Below are positions 34,667-44,447 of a stretch of 64,000 bases of DNA, piece after piece. Below the pieces are notes generated by a model. The model worked only from the letters and a program-made list of their open reading frames with translations, ran no database searches and was not told the DNA's origin. Position 1 is the stretch's first letter; each line of letters starts with the position of its first letter. The position numbers and the translations under genes were made by a program. Origin of the DNA: Bacteroides oleiciplenus YIT 12058 (GTDB taxonomy: Bacteria; Bacteroidota; Bacteroidia; Bacteroidales; Bacteroidaceae); the NCBI RefSeq assembly GCF_000315485.1, contig NZ_JH992940.1, forward strand, positions 1,079,786 through 1,143,785, read 5' to 3'.

Positions 34667-35719
34667 TCACTTTACTCCTAAAAACTGGAAGGGCTTCGTA
34701 TTAACAAACTCTTTTGCCGTATTCCCCGCATACGTGTTGCCGGAAACAAGGTTCAGCATCTTGACCGGAGCTCCCTCAGAGAAGTTCACATCTTTGAAAT
34801 CAACCCAAAATACATTAGGATACAACGTAGACTCGAAGTAGTAAATTTTATTCTTCTGGTCGGAAACCGTTCTCCAGCGTGTTGAAGAGATATTCGGTTG
34901 GTCAGGGGTACTGATACCGAACGGAACGGAGGTATTGCGTATCACGCTGAACACACTGGCCAACGCTGTGCGTGTATCTTCCGTCTTAGGAATCGCATTT
35001 ATATAGAAAGAGGCTCTCACAAAACGGTCGGCAGCACGGTTGGTTCCCGGAAGGAAAGTAGTTCCTCCGATATTCTTCCAATAATCATCGAGTGCCAGTT
35101 GCTGATCGAAAACAGGCGAGTTGGTCATCACTTGATAAGAACGGTTATGATGAATATTCAGTTTGCCATTGATATATTCGAAGATGGCATTGTCACCGGT
35201 GGCGTCGGAGATAGAAAGATGGAGGGTAGCCATTCGTGTGCCGTCGGGCATCATGTCCGATACAACATCGAATGAATTCTGTTCTACGGCGGCAACAGCC
35301 TCATTCACCGTTGCGAAGTTATCAAGCATATATTGCACCCAGGCAGCTATCGACAACGCCGGTCTTTCACCGTTCCATTGCGGATAAGAAGACTCTGCCA
35401 ACCATAATAAATTGGCAACGAGTCCTTTTTCATTCATACCGTCGGTGCTGCATATGTCATAAGCCGAAGTAATCACACTGCCGTATTTGGATTTCCAGCG
35501 CATCGGGTCCTTCCCTACTTCTCCGTTGCGCTCCATGCCCCGCGGAAAAATCCAGAGGTTGCTACGGGTATCTTCTTTCCAGTCCATGGTGCGGCCTGTG
35601 ATTATCATATTATTCACGCCCTGATACACCACACGGGTACACGCGTTTAAAGAGTCAATGGATATTCCGAAGAATACAGCAATTGAGAATATAGCTAAAT
35701 ATACATTTGTTTTGCCCAT
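34667..35719 (-). CDS. Choloylglycine hydrolase family enzyme (bile salt hydrolase-like)
   Basis: The 350-residue Ntn-hydrolase has a signal peptide that ends just before the catalytic cysteine: LNA-Cys27-TRVVYQG. Other active-site residues match: Arg43 and Asp46 in GRTMDW, the Asn of VANLLWL, Asn200 in MTNSP, and Arg232/Arg235 in DRFVRASFY. The family hydrolyses linear amides such as conjugated bile acids or penicillin V; the exported form and residue pattern resemble Bacteroides bile salt hydrolases. Export followed by cleavage directly at the cysteine would expose the nucleophile without self-processing. Monocistronic, with no partner gene. Confidence 0.88.
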   Translation of the reverse strand: MGKTNVYLAIFSIAVFFGISIDSLNACTRVVYQGVNNMIITGRTMDWKEDTRSNLWIFPRGMERNGEVGKDPMRWKSKYGSVITSAYDICSTDGMNEKGLVANLLWLAESSYPQWNGERPALSIAAWVQYMLDNFATVNEAVAAVEQNSFDVVSDMMPDGTRMATLHLSISDATGDNAIFEYINGKLNIHHNRSYQVMTNSPVFDQQLALDDYWKNIGGTTFLPGTNRAADRFVRASFYINAIPKTEDTRTALASVFSVIRNTSVPFGISTPDQPNISSTRWRTVSDQKNKIYYFESTLYPNVFWVDFKDVNFSEGAPVKMLNLVSGNTYAGNTAKEFVNTKPFQFLGVK

Positions 35720-35929
35720 AATTGATTGATATTAAGTTATTAGAATATACTAAATACAACAAATGCATACATGGAAAAGTTTTCAGAAAGAGCTTGAGAC
35801 AAATGGACCGGATACGGAAGAACTCAGTTCTCGCAGAAAAGTAATCTTCCCGAAACAAATAAATCTTAAAAAAGAAAACAAACCGTAAAGAACGCTGTTG
35901 GAAGGGAAAACTCTAAAAATGTAACAGTT

Positions 35930-36973
35930 ATGAATTACGGTATTAGTATCCTTTTCAGGGCTATCCCACTGCTGATGGCCCTTTTTTGTTTTGGCTACGG
36001 AGCCTTCGTTATTGACGCGGGAACAGACATGAACCGGTTCGTTGCCGGTCCTGTGGTATTTTCGTTAGGGATGATATGCATAGCGCTGTTCGCTACAGCA
36101 GGAACCATCATCCGTCAAATCATCCACACCTATACTACAGCGGCAAAGTACGCCCTGCCCATCATCGGCTATCTGGCAGCCGTGCTGTGCTTCATCGGAG
36201 GAATGACCTATATCAATGATGGTACTACTACCGCTCATTTCGTTGCGGGACACGTTATCTGCGGGGTAGCATTCATCACAGCTTGCGTAGCCACCACCGC
36301 CACCGCTTCCACCCGCTTCACCCTCATCACCCAGAATTCGAAACGGACTGACCATGCCGCACCTACAAAGGCTTTTTCTTCGGCACAAGGAGACTCATTG
36401 ATTATCCTTGCCGTCATTTTTGCCGTCAGCGTATGGGTATGGACATTCTGGTTATTGGGACAAAGCGATATTCATAACGCCTACTTCGTAGCGGGTCACG
36501 TCATGGCCGGATTGGCATGTATATGTACAAGTTTGGTTGCACTAATCGCCACCATTGTCCGCCAGATACGTAACGGGTACGCACATTCTGAACGGAAATG
36601 GTGGCCTGCTCTTGTACTGGCAATGGGTACACTGAGTGTTCTCTGGGGACTTTGGATACTGACTGATGTCAATCCTGAAAAGTCCTCCATCGGATATATC
36701 ATGATAGGTCTCGGTTTAGTCTGCTACAGCATCTCCAGCAAAGTCATCTTGTTGGCAGTCATCTGGCGGAATGTCTTCAAACTGGCAAACCGTATTCCGC
36801 TTATTCCGGTACTCACCGCATTGGCTTGCCTTTTCCTCTCTGCTTTCCTTTTTGAAATGGCTACAATGAATGATGTCTACTTTGTCCCCGCACGTGTATT
36901 AGCCGGGTTAGGAGGCATCTGCTTCACACTGTTCTCCATCGTCAGCATCCTCGAAAGCGGGACGTCCAACTGA
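35930..36973 (+). CDS. yhiM: DUF2776/YhiM-family inner-membrane protein
   Basis: The 347-residue protein has about ten membrane helices arranged as repeats of a pair with conserved segments: RAIPLLMALFCFGYGAFV, MNRFVAGPVVFSLGMICIALF, TTAHFVAGHVICGVA, NAYFVAGHVMAGLACI and VYFVPARVLAGLGGICFTL. Length and repeat plan match E. coli YhiM (DUF2776), an acid-stress-related inner-membrane protein of unclear activity. Lone gene; no regulator beside it. Confidence 0.82.
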   Translation: MNYGISILFRAIPLLMALFCFGYGAFVIDAGTDMNRFVAGPVVFSLGMICIALFATAGTIIRQIIHTYTTAAKYALPIIGYLAAVLCFIGGMTYINDGTTTAHFVAGHVICGVAFITACVATTATASTRFTLITQNSKRTDHAAPTKAFSSAQGDSLIILAVIFAVSVWVWTFWLLGQSDIHNAYFVAGHVMAGLACICTSLVALIATIVRQIRNGYAHSERKWWPALVLAMGTLSVLWGLWILTDVNPEKSSIGYIMIGLGLVCYSISSKVILLAVIWRNVFKLANRIPLIPVLTALACLFLSAFLFEMATMNDVYFVPARVLAGLGGICFTLFSIVSILESGTSN

Positions 36974-36988
36974 TAAATCACTCATTCT

Positions 36989-37714
36989 CTATGAATAAAC
37001 AGCATGGATGGGCTGGGTTTTTGCCAGCTCATCCATGAATACTTCTACATTCCAGGCATGATGCGCCACGTAGGCCGCCGGACCGGTATCACCCGAATCC
37101 AGAATGTCTCGCACCACGTTGGACTTATTCCTACCCGTAATGAAGAAAATAAGCTGTTTGGCATTGAACAGCAAACAGCCGGTCATGGCTATACGTTTCT
37201 GACCGTTGTAGGGATTCACACTCAGTTCATAGGGATGGAAAGATGAGAGCAAGTATTCTTGCCCGGGAAAGATGGACGAAGTATGCCCATCCTCTCCTGC
37301 TCCCAACAGAACAATATCAAAAGCCGGAAAGCCGTGCCAAAGCGGAACGTTGCAGCGCACCAGACGCGAATAGCTGTTCGCCTCGTCATCGGGCTGGTTA
37401 CTGCCGTCGATGGGGAAAATATATTCCTCGGGCATCGCAACCTTATCCAACAACAGACGACGCATGGTACCGTAATTGCTTTCCGAATCTTCGGCAGGTA
37501 CACAACGTTCATCTACCCAGTAAATACGCATGCGCACCCAGGGAGTGGCATCTTTGAACTCTTCCGCCCACAAATCGAACATGAGCGAGGGCGTGCTGCC
37601 CCCGCTGAATGCAATGTGGAAAATCTTGTCCGGCTCTGCCTCCATCAGGCCAATGAGATGCTTGATGAGAGCACGTGCCGTTTCAACAGCTGTACTATTT
37701 ATATAAGTTTTCAT
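36989..37714 (-). CDS. pgl: 6-phosphogluconolactonase
   Basis: The 241-residue DevB-type enzyme of the NagB/RpiA fold has FHIAFSGGSTPSLMFDLWA in part, IYWVDERCVPAEDSESNYG and LLGAGEDGHTSSIFPG. It hydrolyses 6-phosphogluconolactone to 6-phosphogluconate. The start overlaps the zwf stop by 4 bp, showing translational coupling in the gnd-zwf-pgl oxidative pentose phosphate operon. Confidence 0.94.
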   Translation of the reverse strand: MKTYINSTAVETARALIKHLIGLMEAEPDKIFHIAFSGGSTPSLMFDLWAEEFKDATPWVRMRIYWVDERCVPAEDSESNYGTMRRLLLDKVAMPEEYIFPIDGSNQPDDEANSYSRLVRCNVPLWHGFPAFDIVLLGAGEDGHTSSIFPGQEYLLSSFHPYELSVNPYNGQKRIAMTGCLLFNAKQLIFFITGRNKSNVVRDILDSGDTGPAAYVAHHAWNVEVFMDELAKTQPIHAVYS

Positions 37715-39198
37715 AACTCACAGTATTGATCTGTATTCGTCAAATTCTTACAAGGATTGGTCCAGTCGGCACCATGCTCGTGCATCATGGCTTCGCTCTC
37801 CAGAGGGCCCCATGTTCCAACGGGATAACCGTAGAGGGGTGCATCGGGATACTCGCTCCAATAGCGCAGCACAGGGTCGAAGAAACGCCAGGAAGCCTCC
37901 ACAGCATCACTGCGGGTGAAAAGTGTGGGATCACCCTGGATGCAGTCTTCTATCAGGCGGGCATAAGCATCGCCCGTAGCCTGTCCGCCCAACTGGTCGT
38001 AGCTGAAATCCATCATCACCTGCTTCACATCGAACCCCGGTCCGGGCACTTTCATGCCGAACTTCAGGACGATGCCCTCATTGGGTTGCAGGCGGAGGAT
38101 TAATTTATTAGCCCGCGGACAGTGTCCGCCGTGGCAGTGAAACATCTGGTGTGGCGTTTCACGGAAATGCACTACGATTTCCGTTACCTTAGTAGGCATT
38201 TGCTTTCCCGTACGGATATAGAAAGGCACGCCACTCCAACGCCAGTTGTCTATTCCAATCTTCATGGCGATGTAAGTTTCAGTGCGCGAGTCGGCGGGGA
38301 CGTTCTTTTCTTCGCGGTAGCCCTTTTTTGAACCGGAAGCCGTGTATTGCCCGCGGACTATATGTTCGTTCAAATCTTCTTCTGTCAGAGGTTTTAGTGA
38401 ATCATAGACCTTCACCACTTCGTTACGGAAATTGTCGGCTGTAAAGACGGCAGGCGGTTCCATAGCAGTGAGAGCCACCAATTGGATAAGGTGGTTCTGC
38501 ACCATGTCGCGCAGGGCGCCTGTGCCATCATAAAAACCACCACGCTGTTCAATGCCGAGATTCTCGACGGCAGTGACTTCTACATAGTCGATATAATTGC
38601 GGTTCCACAGTGGTTCGAAAATGCCGTTAGCGAAACGGAAAGCAAGGATGTTTTGTGCCGTCTCCTTGCCGAGGAAATGGTCGATACGGTATATCTGGTG
38701 TTCCTCAAAGACGGAAGCATATATTTTGTTTAGTTCTTGTGCAGACTTCAGGTTGTAACCGAAAGGCTTCTCTACAATGATGCGGGTGTGCTCACGGTTC
38801 AGTCCTGCTGTTTTCAGGTGCAGGGGGATGACGCCATAGAGTGAGGGAGGCGTAGCAAGATAGAACAACAAGTTGTCCGGTTCCTTTTCGCCGGTAATTT
38901 CTTGCAAGTGCTGGTCCAGCATTGCATACCCTTCTTCTTTGGCGGGGTCTAAGCTGAGATAATGCAAATGGGTGCAAAACTCTTTCATCCCTACCTCGGC
39001 GGGAGTGACGAAATGTTCCAGTTCATTCAGGATATAGTCGCGATAGGTTTCGTCTGCGTATTCAGTACGGCCAATGCCCAAAATGGCGAATCCCTCCGGC
39101 AGGCGGTTATCCTTGTAGAGGGAGTAAAGGGCCGGCATCAGTTTGCGTTTTGTCAGGTCGCCCGAAGCGCCGAATATAATCATTACAAATTTACTCAT
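37711..39198 (-). CDS. zwf: Glucose-6-phosphate 1-dehydrogenase
   Basis: The 495-residue enzyme has an N-terminal dinucleotide fold (IFGASGDLTKRKLMPALY) and the substrate motif RIDHFLGKETAQN with the catalytic His, plus EKPFGYNL. It makes 6-phosphogluconolactone and NAD(P)H, the first step of the oxidative pentose phosphate pathway. It follows gnd after a hairpin repeat and overlaps pgl. Confidence 0.96.
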   Translation of the reverse strand: MSKFVMIIFGASGDLTKRKLMPALYSLYKDNRLPEGFAILGIGRTEYADETYRDYILNELEHFVTPAEVGMKEFCTHLHYLSLDPAKEEGYAMLDQHLQEITGEKEPDNLLFYLATPPSLYGVIPLHLKTAGLNREHTRIIVEKPFGYNLKSAQELNKIYASVFEEHQIYRIDHFLGKETAQNILAFRFANGIFEPLWNRNYIDYVEVTAVENLGIEQRGGFYDGTGALRDMVQNHLIQLVALTAMEPPAVFTADNFRNEVVKVYDSLKPLTEEDLNEHIVRGQYTASGSKKGYREEKNVPADSRTETYIAMKIGIDNWRWSGVPFYIRTGKQMPTKVTEIVVHFRETPHQMFHCHGGHCPRANKLILRLQPNEGIVLKFGMKVPGPGFDVKQVMMDFSYDQLGGQATGDAYARLIEDCIQGDPTLFTRSDAVEASWRFFDPVLRYWSEYPDAPLYGYPVGTWGPLESEAMMHEHGADWTNPCKNLTNTDQYCEL

Positions 39199-39203
39199 TT
39201 AAT

Positions 39204-39315
39204 TTAGTTATTAGTGATTAGTGAGTAGTGATTAGTTATTAGTTATTAGTTATTAGTACCATGCGGTATGATAGCGCAGCCCACTAATCACTAATCACTA
39301 ATAACTAATCACTAC
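39204..39315. repeat. Intergenic hairpin repeat, TTAGTGA/TAGTTAT-word arms, GCGCAGCC core
   Basis: The left arm (39204-39257) is a mosaic of TTAGTGA and TTAGTTA words; the right arm (39282-39315) is its complement but shorter, so several words are unpaired. The core at 39259-39281 reads CCATGCGGTATGATAGCGCA plus GCC, one base different from the element at 24201. It lies between gnd and zwf, inside an operon. Confidence 0.8.
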
Positions 39316-39316
39316 A

Positions 39317-40795
39317 TTACACATTATATGTACCCGATTTTGTATCTCCGCCATGTCCGGTCCAGTTCTCGTGGAAGAATTGTCCGCGAAGCTCGTCCGT
39401 ACGTTCGAAGGTATGCGCACCGAAGTAGTCACGCTGTGCCTGAATCATGTTGGCAGGGAGTTTCGAAGATACCAGCGAATAGAAATAATTCAGTGCGGAA
39501 GAGAAAGCGGGAACAGGCAGTTCTTCTTTCATCGCATGTGCCACGAGGTGTTTCCAGCCCGAAAGCAATTGCTGTATCTCTTCCTTGAAATAAGGAGCGA
39601 GCAACAGATGCTTCGGTTTCTGCTGTGCCTCGAAAGCAGCAGCTATATCGTTGAGGAATATACTGCGAATAATGCAACCACCCCGCCACATACGGGCAAT
39701 GGAAGCTAAATCGAGCTCCCAGCCGAAGCTCTCGGATGCTTTCTGCAACACGGCAAAGCCTTGTGCATAGGATACTAATTTAGAAGCGTACAAAGCGGAA
39801 TAGATATCTCTCACCATTTCCGGCTTATTGTATACCACCTGCGAACGCTGGCAGACAAACTGTTTGGAAGCCGCTTCACGCAAGTTTTTCTGTGCTGAAA
39901 GGCTGCGTTCAAAAACTGCTGTGGCAATCAGCCCCAGTGGCATCCCCAGTTCCATGGCATTGATGACGGACCATTTACCGGTGCCTTTCTGTCCGGCGGT
40001 ATCCAATATCTTATCTATAAGGTAACCACCTGTTTTATCCTTATGACGCAGGATGTGGGCGGTTATTTCTATCAGGTAGCTGCGCAGTTTGCCCTCATTC
40101 CAATGGGCAAAGACGGAAGCCATCTCTTCATTATCCAGTTTCAGCAAGTTCTTCATCACCCAGTAGGCCTCAGCAATCAGTTGCATATCGCCATACTCAA
40201 TGCCGTTGTGTATCATCTTGACAAAATGTCCCGAGCCCGCCGGACCAATCCAGTCGCAACAGGGAGTGCCGTCGGCAGCACGTGCAGCGATGCTTTGCAG
40301 GATGGGTTTCACCTCATCCCAGGCAGTAGCGGAGCCACCCGGCATGATGGAAGCACCGTTCAACGCACCTTCTTCACCACCCGAAACTCCGGCCCCTACA
40401 AAACGGAAACCTTTGGATTCGGCCAGTGCCACACGGCGGTTGGTATCTTCATAATTTGAATTGCCACCATCTATCAATATATCTCCCGGAGAAAGATGCG
40501 GGAAAAGTTGTTCCATCAGCTCATCCACGGCAGCGCCTGCACGCACCATCATCATGATTTTGCGCGGTGCGGAAATGGATGCTACGAAGTCGGGGATTTC
40601 AGTGTATCCTTCGATACTCTTCCCCTTGGCACGACCATTGATAAAACGTTCGACCACACCTTCTTCCACTCCCGGAACGGTGCGATTGTATACCGACACG
40701 CGCCACCCCTTATCTGCCATGTTCAAGGCTAAATTCTCCCCCATCACGGCAAGTCCGATTAAGCCTATGTTTGTCAATTGTTCTTTTTTTGTCAT
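39317..40795 (-). CDS. gnd: 6-phosphogluconate dehydrogenase, decarboxylating
   Basis: The 492-residue enzyme has NADP-binding GLAVMGENLALNMADKG, the GGNSNYEDTNRR and VSGGEEGAL motifs, and the catalytic KMIHNGIEYGDMQLI and C-terminal RRDYFGAHTFERTD-like QRDYFGAHTFERTD. It yields ribulose-5-phosphate, CO2 and NAD(P)H. The ATG at 40795 (MTKKEQLTNIG) is chosen: the frame is open 114 bp farther but that extension has no homologous sense and crosses the divergent promoter; MQVM at 40804 is an alternative. First gene of gnd-zwf-pgl. Confidence 0.95.
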   Translation of the reverse strand: MTKKEQLTNIGLIGLAVMGENLALNMADKGWRVSVYNRTVPGVEEGVVERFINGRAKGKSIEGYTEIPDFVASISAPRKIMMMVRAGAAVDELMEQLFPHLSPGDILIDGGNSNYEDTNRRVALAESKGFRFVGAGVSGGEEGALNGASIMPGGSATAWDEVKPILQSIAARAADGTPCCDWIGPAGSGHFVKMIHNGIEYGDMQLIAEAYWVMKNLLKLDNEEMASVFAHWNEGKLRSYLIEITAHILRHKDKTGGYLIDKILDTAGQKGTGKWSVINAMELGMPLGLIATAVFERSLSAQKNLREAASKQFVCQRSQVVYNKPEMVRDIYSALYASKLVSYAQGFAVLQKASESFGWELDLASIARMWRGGCIIRSIFLNDIAAAFEAQQKPKHLLLAPYFKEEIQQLLSGWKHLVAHAMKEELPVPAFSSALNYFYSLVSSKLPANMIQAQRDYFGAHTFERTDELRGQFFHENWTGHGGDTKSGTYNV

Positions 40796-40881
40796 AACTT
40801 GCATTTTTTTTGTTATTGTTTCATTGAAATGGAAACAATATGTCAAGGGCATTTGTTCGTATGGATTTCGAATAAAAATCG

Positions 40882-40889
40882 TACTTTTG
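40882..40889 (+). promoter_or_regulatory. -7 element of the SDF symporter gene
   Basis: TACTTTTG fits TAnnTTTG, 44 bp before the start codon. A minus-strand TATGTTTG at 40892-40899 overlaps closely and could serve gnd. Confidence 0.45.
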
Positions 40890-40932
40890 CAAACATAAGT
40901 CCATTTCATCGGGAAAACTTAAATTCATTTTT

Positions 40933-42087
40933 ATGAAAAAACTACATATCGGGTTACTGCCGCGCATCATTATAGCCATTGCATTAGGTATTCTTTTGGG
41001 TAACTTCCTCCCCGGAGGAATGGTGCGTTTGTTCGTTACGTTCAACGGCATCTTCAGTGAGTTTCTCAACTTCTCCATACCGCTGATTATTGTGGGACTG
41101 GTGACGGTGGCCATTGCCGATATTGGTAAAGGAGCAGGAAAGTTATTGTTGATAACGGCATTAATCGCTTATGGTGCAACGCTATTTTCCGGTTTCCTTT
41201 CTTACTTCACAGGTGTGACGGTATTTCCCCGTCTGATAGAAACAGGTGTGCCGTTGGAGGAAGTGAGCGAGGCACAAGGAATATTGCCTTTCTTTTCAGT
41301 AGCCATTCCGCCGCTGATGAATGTAATGACGGCGTTGGTGCTGGCTTTCACTTTAGGTCTGGGACTTGCACAGTTGAAAAACGATACATTGAAGAATGCA
41401 GCACGCGATTTTCAGGATATTATTGTAAAGATGATTAGTGCAGTCATTCTGCCATTACTTCCTATATATATTTTCGGCATATTCCTTAATATGACCCATT
41501 CGGGACAGGTGTTTTCTGTATTGATGGTCTTCATAAAGATTATCGGGGTGATTTTCCTGCTACATATCTTTCTGCTGATATTCCAGTATTGCATTGCTGC
41601 ATTGTTTGTTCGTAAGAATCCTTTCAAGTTGCTGGGACGAATGCTGCCGGCTTACTTCACGGCGTTGGGCACACAGTCATCTGCCGCCACAATACCCGTC
41701 ACGCTGGAACAGACGAAAAAGAACGGGGTATCGGCTGATATTGCAGGTTTCGTCATCCCGCTTTGCGCCACGATACACTTATCGGGAAGTACCCTAAAGA
41801 TAGTGGCATGTGCCCTTGCTTTAATGATGATGCAGGGAATACCTTTTGATTTCCCACTGTTTGCCGGATTCATCTTTATGTTGGGCATCACAATGGTAGC
41901 GGCTCCCGGCGTTCCCGGTGGTGCCATCATGGCATCCTTGGGCATATTGCAGTCCATACTGGGTTTCGACGAATCGGCACAGGCATTGATGATTGCACTC
42001 TATATCGCCATGGATAGCTTCGGCACTGCCTGCAATGTGACGGGAGACGGGGCGATTGCGCTGGTGGTGGATAAAATCTATAAATAA
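40933..42087 (+). CDS. Dicarboxylate/amino-acid:cation symporter (SDF family)
   Basis: The 384-residue transporter has eight helices and two re-entrant hairpins. SDF motifs: serine-rich hairpin SSAATIPVTLE, HP2 GTACNVTGDGAIAL, and TM7 MDSFGTACN, with the Asp/Asn pair that binds substrate amino and carboxylate groups. SstT-like serine/threonine or glutamate/aspartate uptake is possible; the exact substrate is not clear. Confidence 0.88.
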   Translation: MKKLHIGLLPRIIIAIALGILLGNFLPGGMVRLFVTFNGIFSEFLNFSIPLIIVGLVTVAIADIGKGAGKLLLITALIAYGATLFSGFLSYFTGVTVFPRLIETGVPLEEVSEAQGILPFFSVAIPPLMNVMTALVLAFTLGLGLAQLKNDTLKNAARDFQDIIVKMISAVILPLLPIYIFGIFLNMTHSGQVFSVLMVFIKIIGVIFLLHIFLLIFQYCIAALFVRKNPFKLLGRMLPAYFTALGTQSSAATIPVTLEQTKKNGVSADIAGFVIPLCATIHLSGSTLKIVACALALMMMQGIPFDFPLFAGFIFMLGITMVAAPGVPGGAIMASLGILQSILGFDESAQALMIALYIAMDSFGTACNVTGDGAIALVVDKIYK

Positions 42088-42169
42088 ATATTTAATATCT
42101 GTCTTTGTTTTCTCGTAAAAAACAACGAATTTTGCCCTCTCAAAAATCAATCAATAAAAAGCCTATTAT

Positions 42170-43243
42170 ATGAAAACAGCTTTAATCTCCGGAATCACAG
42201 GTCAGGACGGTTCGTTTCTCGCCGAGTTTCTACTACAAAAGGGATATGAAGTACACGGCATTCTCCGTCGTTCTTCTTCCTTCAATACGGGTCGCATCGA
42301 ACATCTGTATTTCGATGAATGGGTGCGCGACATGAAACAGAAACGTACCATCAACCTGCACTATGGCGACATGACGGATAGCAGTTCGCTCATCCGCATC
42401 ATCCAGCAAGTGCAACCGGATGAAATATACAACCTTGCAGCACAAAGCCACGTGAAGGTTTCTTTCGATGTACCGGAATACACTGCCGAAGCTGACGCCA
42501 TCGGTACGCTGCGCATGCTGGAAGCCGTCCGAATCCTCGGCATGGAGAAGAAAACGAAGATCTATCAGGCCTCCACTTCGGAGCTTTACGGAAAAGTGCA
42601 GGAAGTTCCCCAGAAGGAAACGACTCCTTTCTATCCCCGCAGTCCCTACGGAGTAGCCAAGCAATATGGTTTCTGGATCACAAAGAACTACCGTGAAAGT
42701 TACGGGATGTTTGCCGTGAACGGTATCCTCTTCAACCACGAAAGCGAACGCAGAGGCGAGACATTCGTAACCCGCAAGATTACGCTGGCTGCTGCACGCA
42801 TTGCACTGGGTTTTCAGGACAAGCTATATCTGGGTAATCTGGATGCACGCCGCGACTGGGGGTATGCCAAGGATTACGTGGAATGTATGTGGCTTATCCT
42901 GCAACACGATACGCCGGAAGATTTCGTGATAGCTACAGGCGAAATGCATACCGTTCGCGAATTTGCCACACTTGCTTTTGAGGAAGTAGGCATCCAGATA
43001 CGTTGGGAAGGTGAAGGAGTTGAAGAAAAGGGTATCGACGTGAAAACCGGAAGAGTTATCGTAGAAGTGGACCCGAAATACTTCCGTCCTGCCGAAGTGG
43101 AACAGTTGTTGGGGGACCCGACCAAGGCAAGAACCTTGTTAGGCTGGAACCCAAGGCAGACCAGTTTCGAGGAATTGGTGAAAATTATGGCAGCGCATGA
43201 TATGAAGTTCGTGAAGAAGCTGCACTTGAGAGCACAAGAATAA
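42170..43243 (+). CDS. gmd: GDP-mannose 4,6-dehydratase
   Basis: The 357-residue extended short-chain dehydrogenase has [15 protein letters not shown] (NADP site), [16 protein letters not shown] (Thr and Glu of the active site), the [12 protein letters not shown]yr-x3-Lys pair and [15 protein letters not shown]. It converts GDP-mannose to GDP-4-keto-6-deoxymannose. fcl follows after a hairpin; together they make GDP-L-fucose for capsule and protein fucosylation. Confidence 0.96.
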   Translation: MKTALISGITGQDGSFLAEFLLQKGYEVHGILRRSSSFNTGRIEHLYFDEWVRDMKQKRTINLHYGDMTDSSSLIRIIQQVQPDEIYNLAAQSHVKVSFDVPEYTAEADAIGTLRMLEAVRILGMEKKTKIYQASTSELYGKVQEVPQKETTPFYPRSPYGVAKQYGFWITKNYRESYGMFAVNGILFNHESERRGETFVTRKITLAAARIALGFQDKLYLGNLDARRDWGYAKDYVECMWLILQHDTPEDFVIATGEMHTVREFATLAFEEVGIQIRWEGEGVEEKGIDVKTGRVIVEVDPKYFRPAEVEQLLGDPTKARTLLGWNPRQTSFEELVKIMAAHDMKFVKKLHLRAQE

Positions 43244-43250
43244 TAATCAA

Positions 43251-43328
43251 ACACAAAGACACGGAGACACAAAGTTTTTCACCTACAAAATGAGAATAAA
43301 AACTCTGTATCTCCGTGTCTCTGTATTT
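43251..43328. repeat. Intergenic hairpin repeat, 8-bp ACACAAAG/ACACGGAG-word arms
   Basis: The left arm is three 8-bp words ACACAAAG-ACACGGAG-ACACAAAG followed by TTTTT (43251-43279). The right arm (43298-43324) is its complement with three G:T-type differences. The 18-nt loop has no GCGCAGCC core. It separates gmd and fcl. Confidence 0.75.
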
Positions 43329-43348
43329 AAACCTAATAAACAAAAACA

Positions 43349-44422
43349 ATGGACAAGAATGCCAAAATCTTTGTAGCCGGACATCGCGGCTTGGTAGGTT
43401 CAGCCATCTGGAAGAACCTGCAAGATAAAGGATATACCAACCTCGTTGGCAAAACTCACAAAGAACTCGACTTACTGGACGCTGTAGCTGTCCGCAAATT
43501 CTTCGATGACGAGCAACCGGAATATGTATTCCTCGCCGCTGCCTTCGTAGGCGGCATCATGGCCAACAGCATCTACCGCGCCGACTTCATCTACAAAAAC
43601 CTGCAAATACAGCAGAATGTCATCGGCGAAAGTTTCCGCCATAACGTGAAGAAACTCCTCTTCCTGGGTAGCACCTGCATCTATCCCCGTGATGCCGAGC
43701 AGCCTATGAAAGAAGAAGTACTCCTCACCTCCCCGCTGGAGTACACCAACGAACCGTATGCCATTGCCAAAATTGCCGGATTGAAAATGTGCGAAAGCTT
43801 CAACCTGCAATACGGCACCAATTATATCGCCGTGATGCCTACCAACCTATATGGCCCGAACGATAACTTCGACCTGGAACGCAGTCACGTCCTCCCCGCC
43901 ATGATTCGCAAGATTCACCTCGCCCACTGCCTGAAACAAGGCGACTGGGATGCCATACGCAAAGACCTGAATCAGCGTCCCGTTGAAGGCATCGACGGAA
44001 ACAGCAGTCAGGAAGACATCCTCACCATCCTCGCCAAATACGGCATCAGCAACACCGGAGTGAAACTATGGGGCACAGGTACCCCGCTCCGCGAATTCCT
44101 CTGGAGCGAAGAAATGGCCGATGCCAGCGTCTTTGTTATGGAGCACGTAGACTTCAAGGACACCTACAAGCAAGGTGACAAGGACATTCGCAACTGTCAT
44201 ATCAACATAGGTACAGGCAAAGAAATCTCCATCCGCGAACTGGCTGAACTAATCGTAGCCACCGTAGGCTATCAGGGCCAACTGACCTTCGACAGTACCA
44301 AACCGGACGGAACCATGCGCAAGCTCACCGATCCCTCCAAACTACACTCCTTGGGTTGGCATCATCAAGTGGAGATTGAAGAAGGCGTACAACGCATGTA
44401 CGGCTGGTATCTCGGAAAGTAA
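43349..44422 (+). CDS. fcl: GDP-L-fucose synthase
   Basis: The 357-residue epimerase/reductase has GHRGLVGSAIW (NADP site), GSTCIYPRDAEQP with the active-site Ser/Cys, NEPYAIAKIAGLKMCE (Tyr-x3-Lys) and NLYGPNDNFDLERSHVLPA. It turns the Gmd product into GDP-L-fucose. It is longer than E. coli Fcl (321) because of an insert around residues 195-240 (RKDLNQRPVEGIDGNSSQED), common in Bacteroidetes. Confidence 0.95.
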   Translation: MDKNAKIFVAGHRGLVGSAIWKNLQDKGYTNLVGKTHKELDLLDAVAVRKFFDDEQPEYVFLAAAFVGGIMANSIYRADFIYKNLQIQQNVIGESFRHNVKKLLFLGSTCIYPRDAEQPMKEEVLLTSPLEYTNEPYAIAKIAGLKMCESFNLQYGTNYIAVMPTNLYGPNDNFDLERSHVLPAMIRKIHLAHCLKQGDWDAIRKDLNQRPVEGIDGNSSQEDILTILAKYGISNTGVKLWGTGTPLREFLWSEEMADASVFVMEHVDFKDTYKQGDKDIRNCHINIGTGKEISIRELAELIVATVGYQGQLTFDSTKPDGTMRKLTDPSKLHSLGWHHQVEIEEGVQRMYGWYLGK

Positions 44423-44447
44423 AAGAATATCAGCCACTTACAAGGAG

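Noticed and set aside
40796..40909. N-terminal extension of gnd
   Set aside because: It crosses the divergent promoter region and adds sequence unlike any 6-phosphogluconate dehydrogenase N-terminus.
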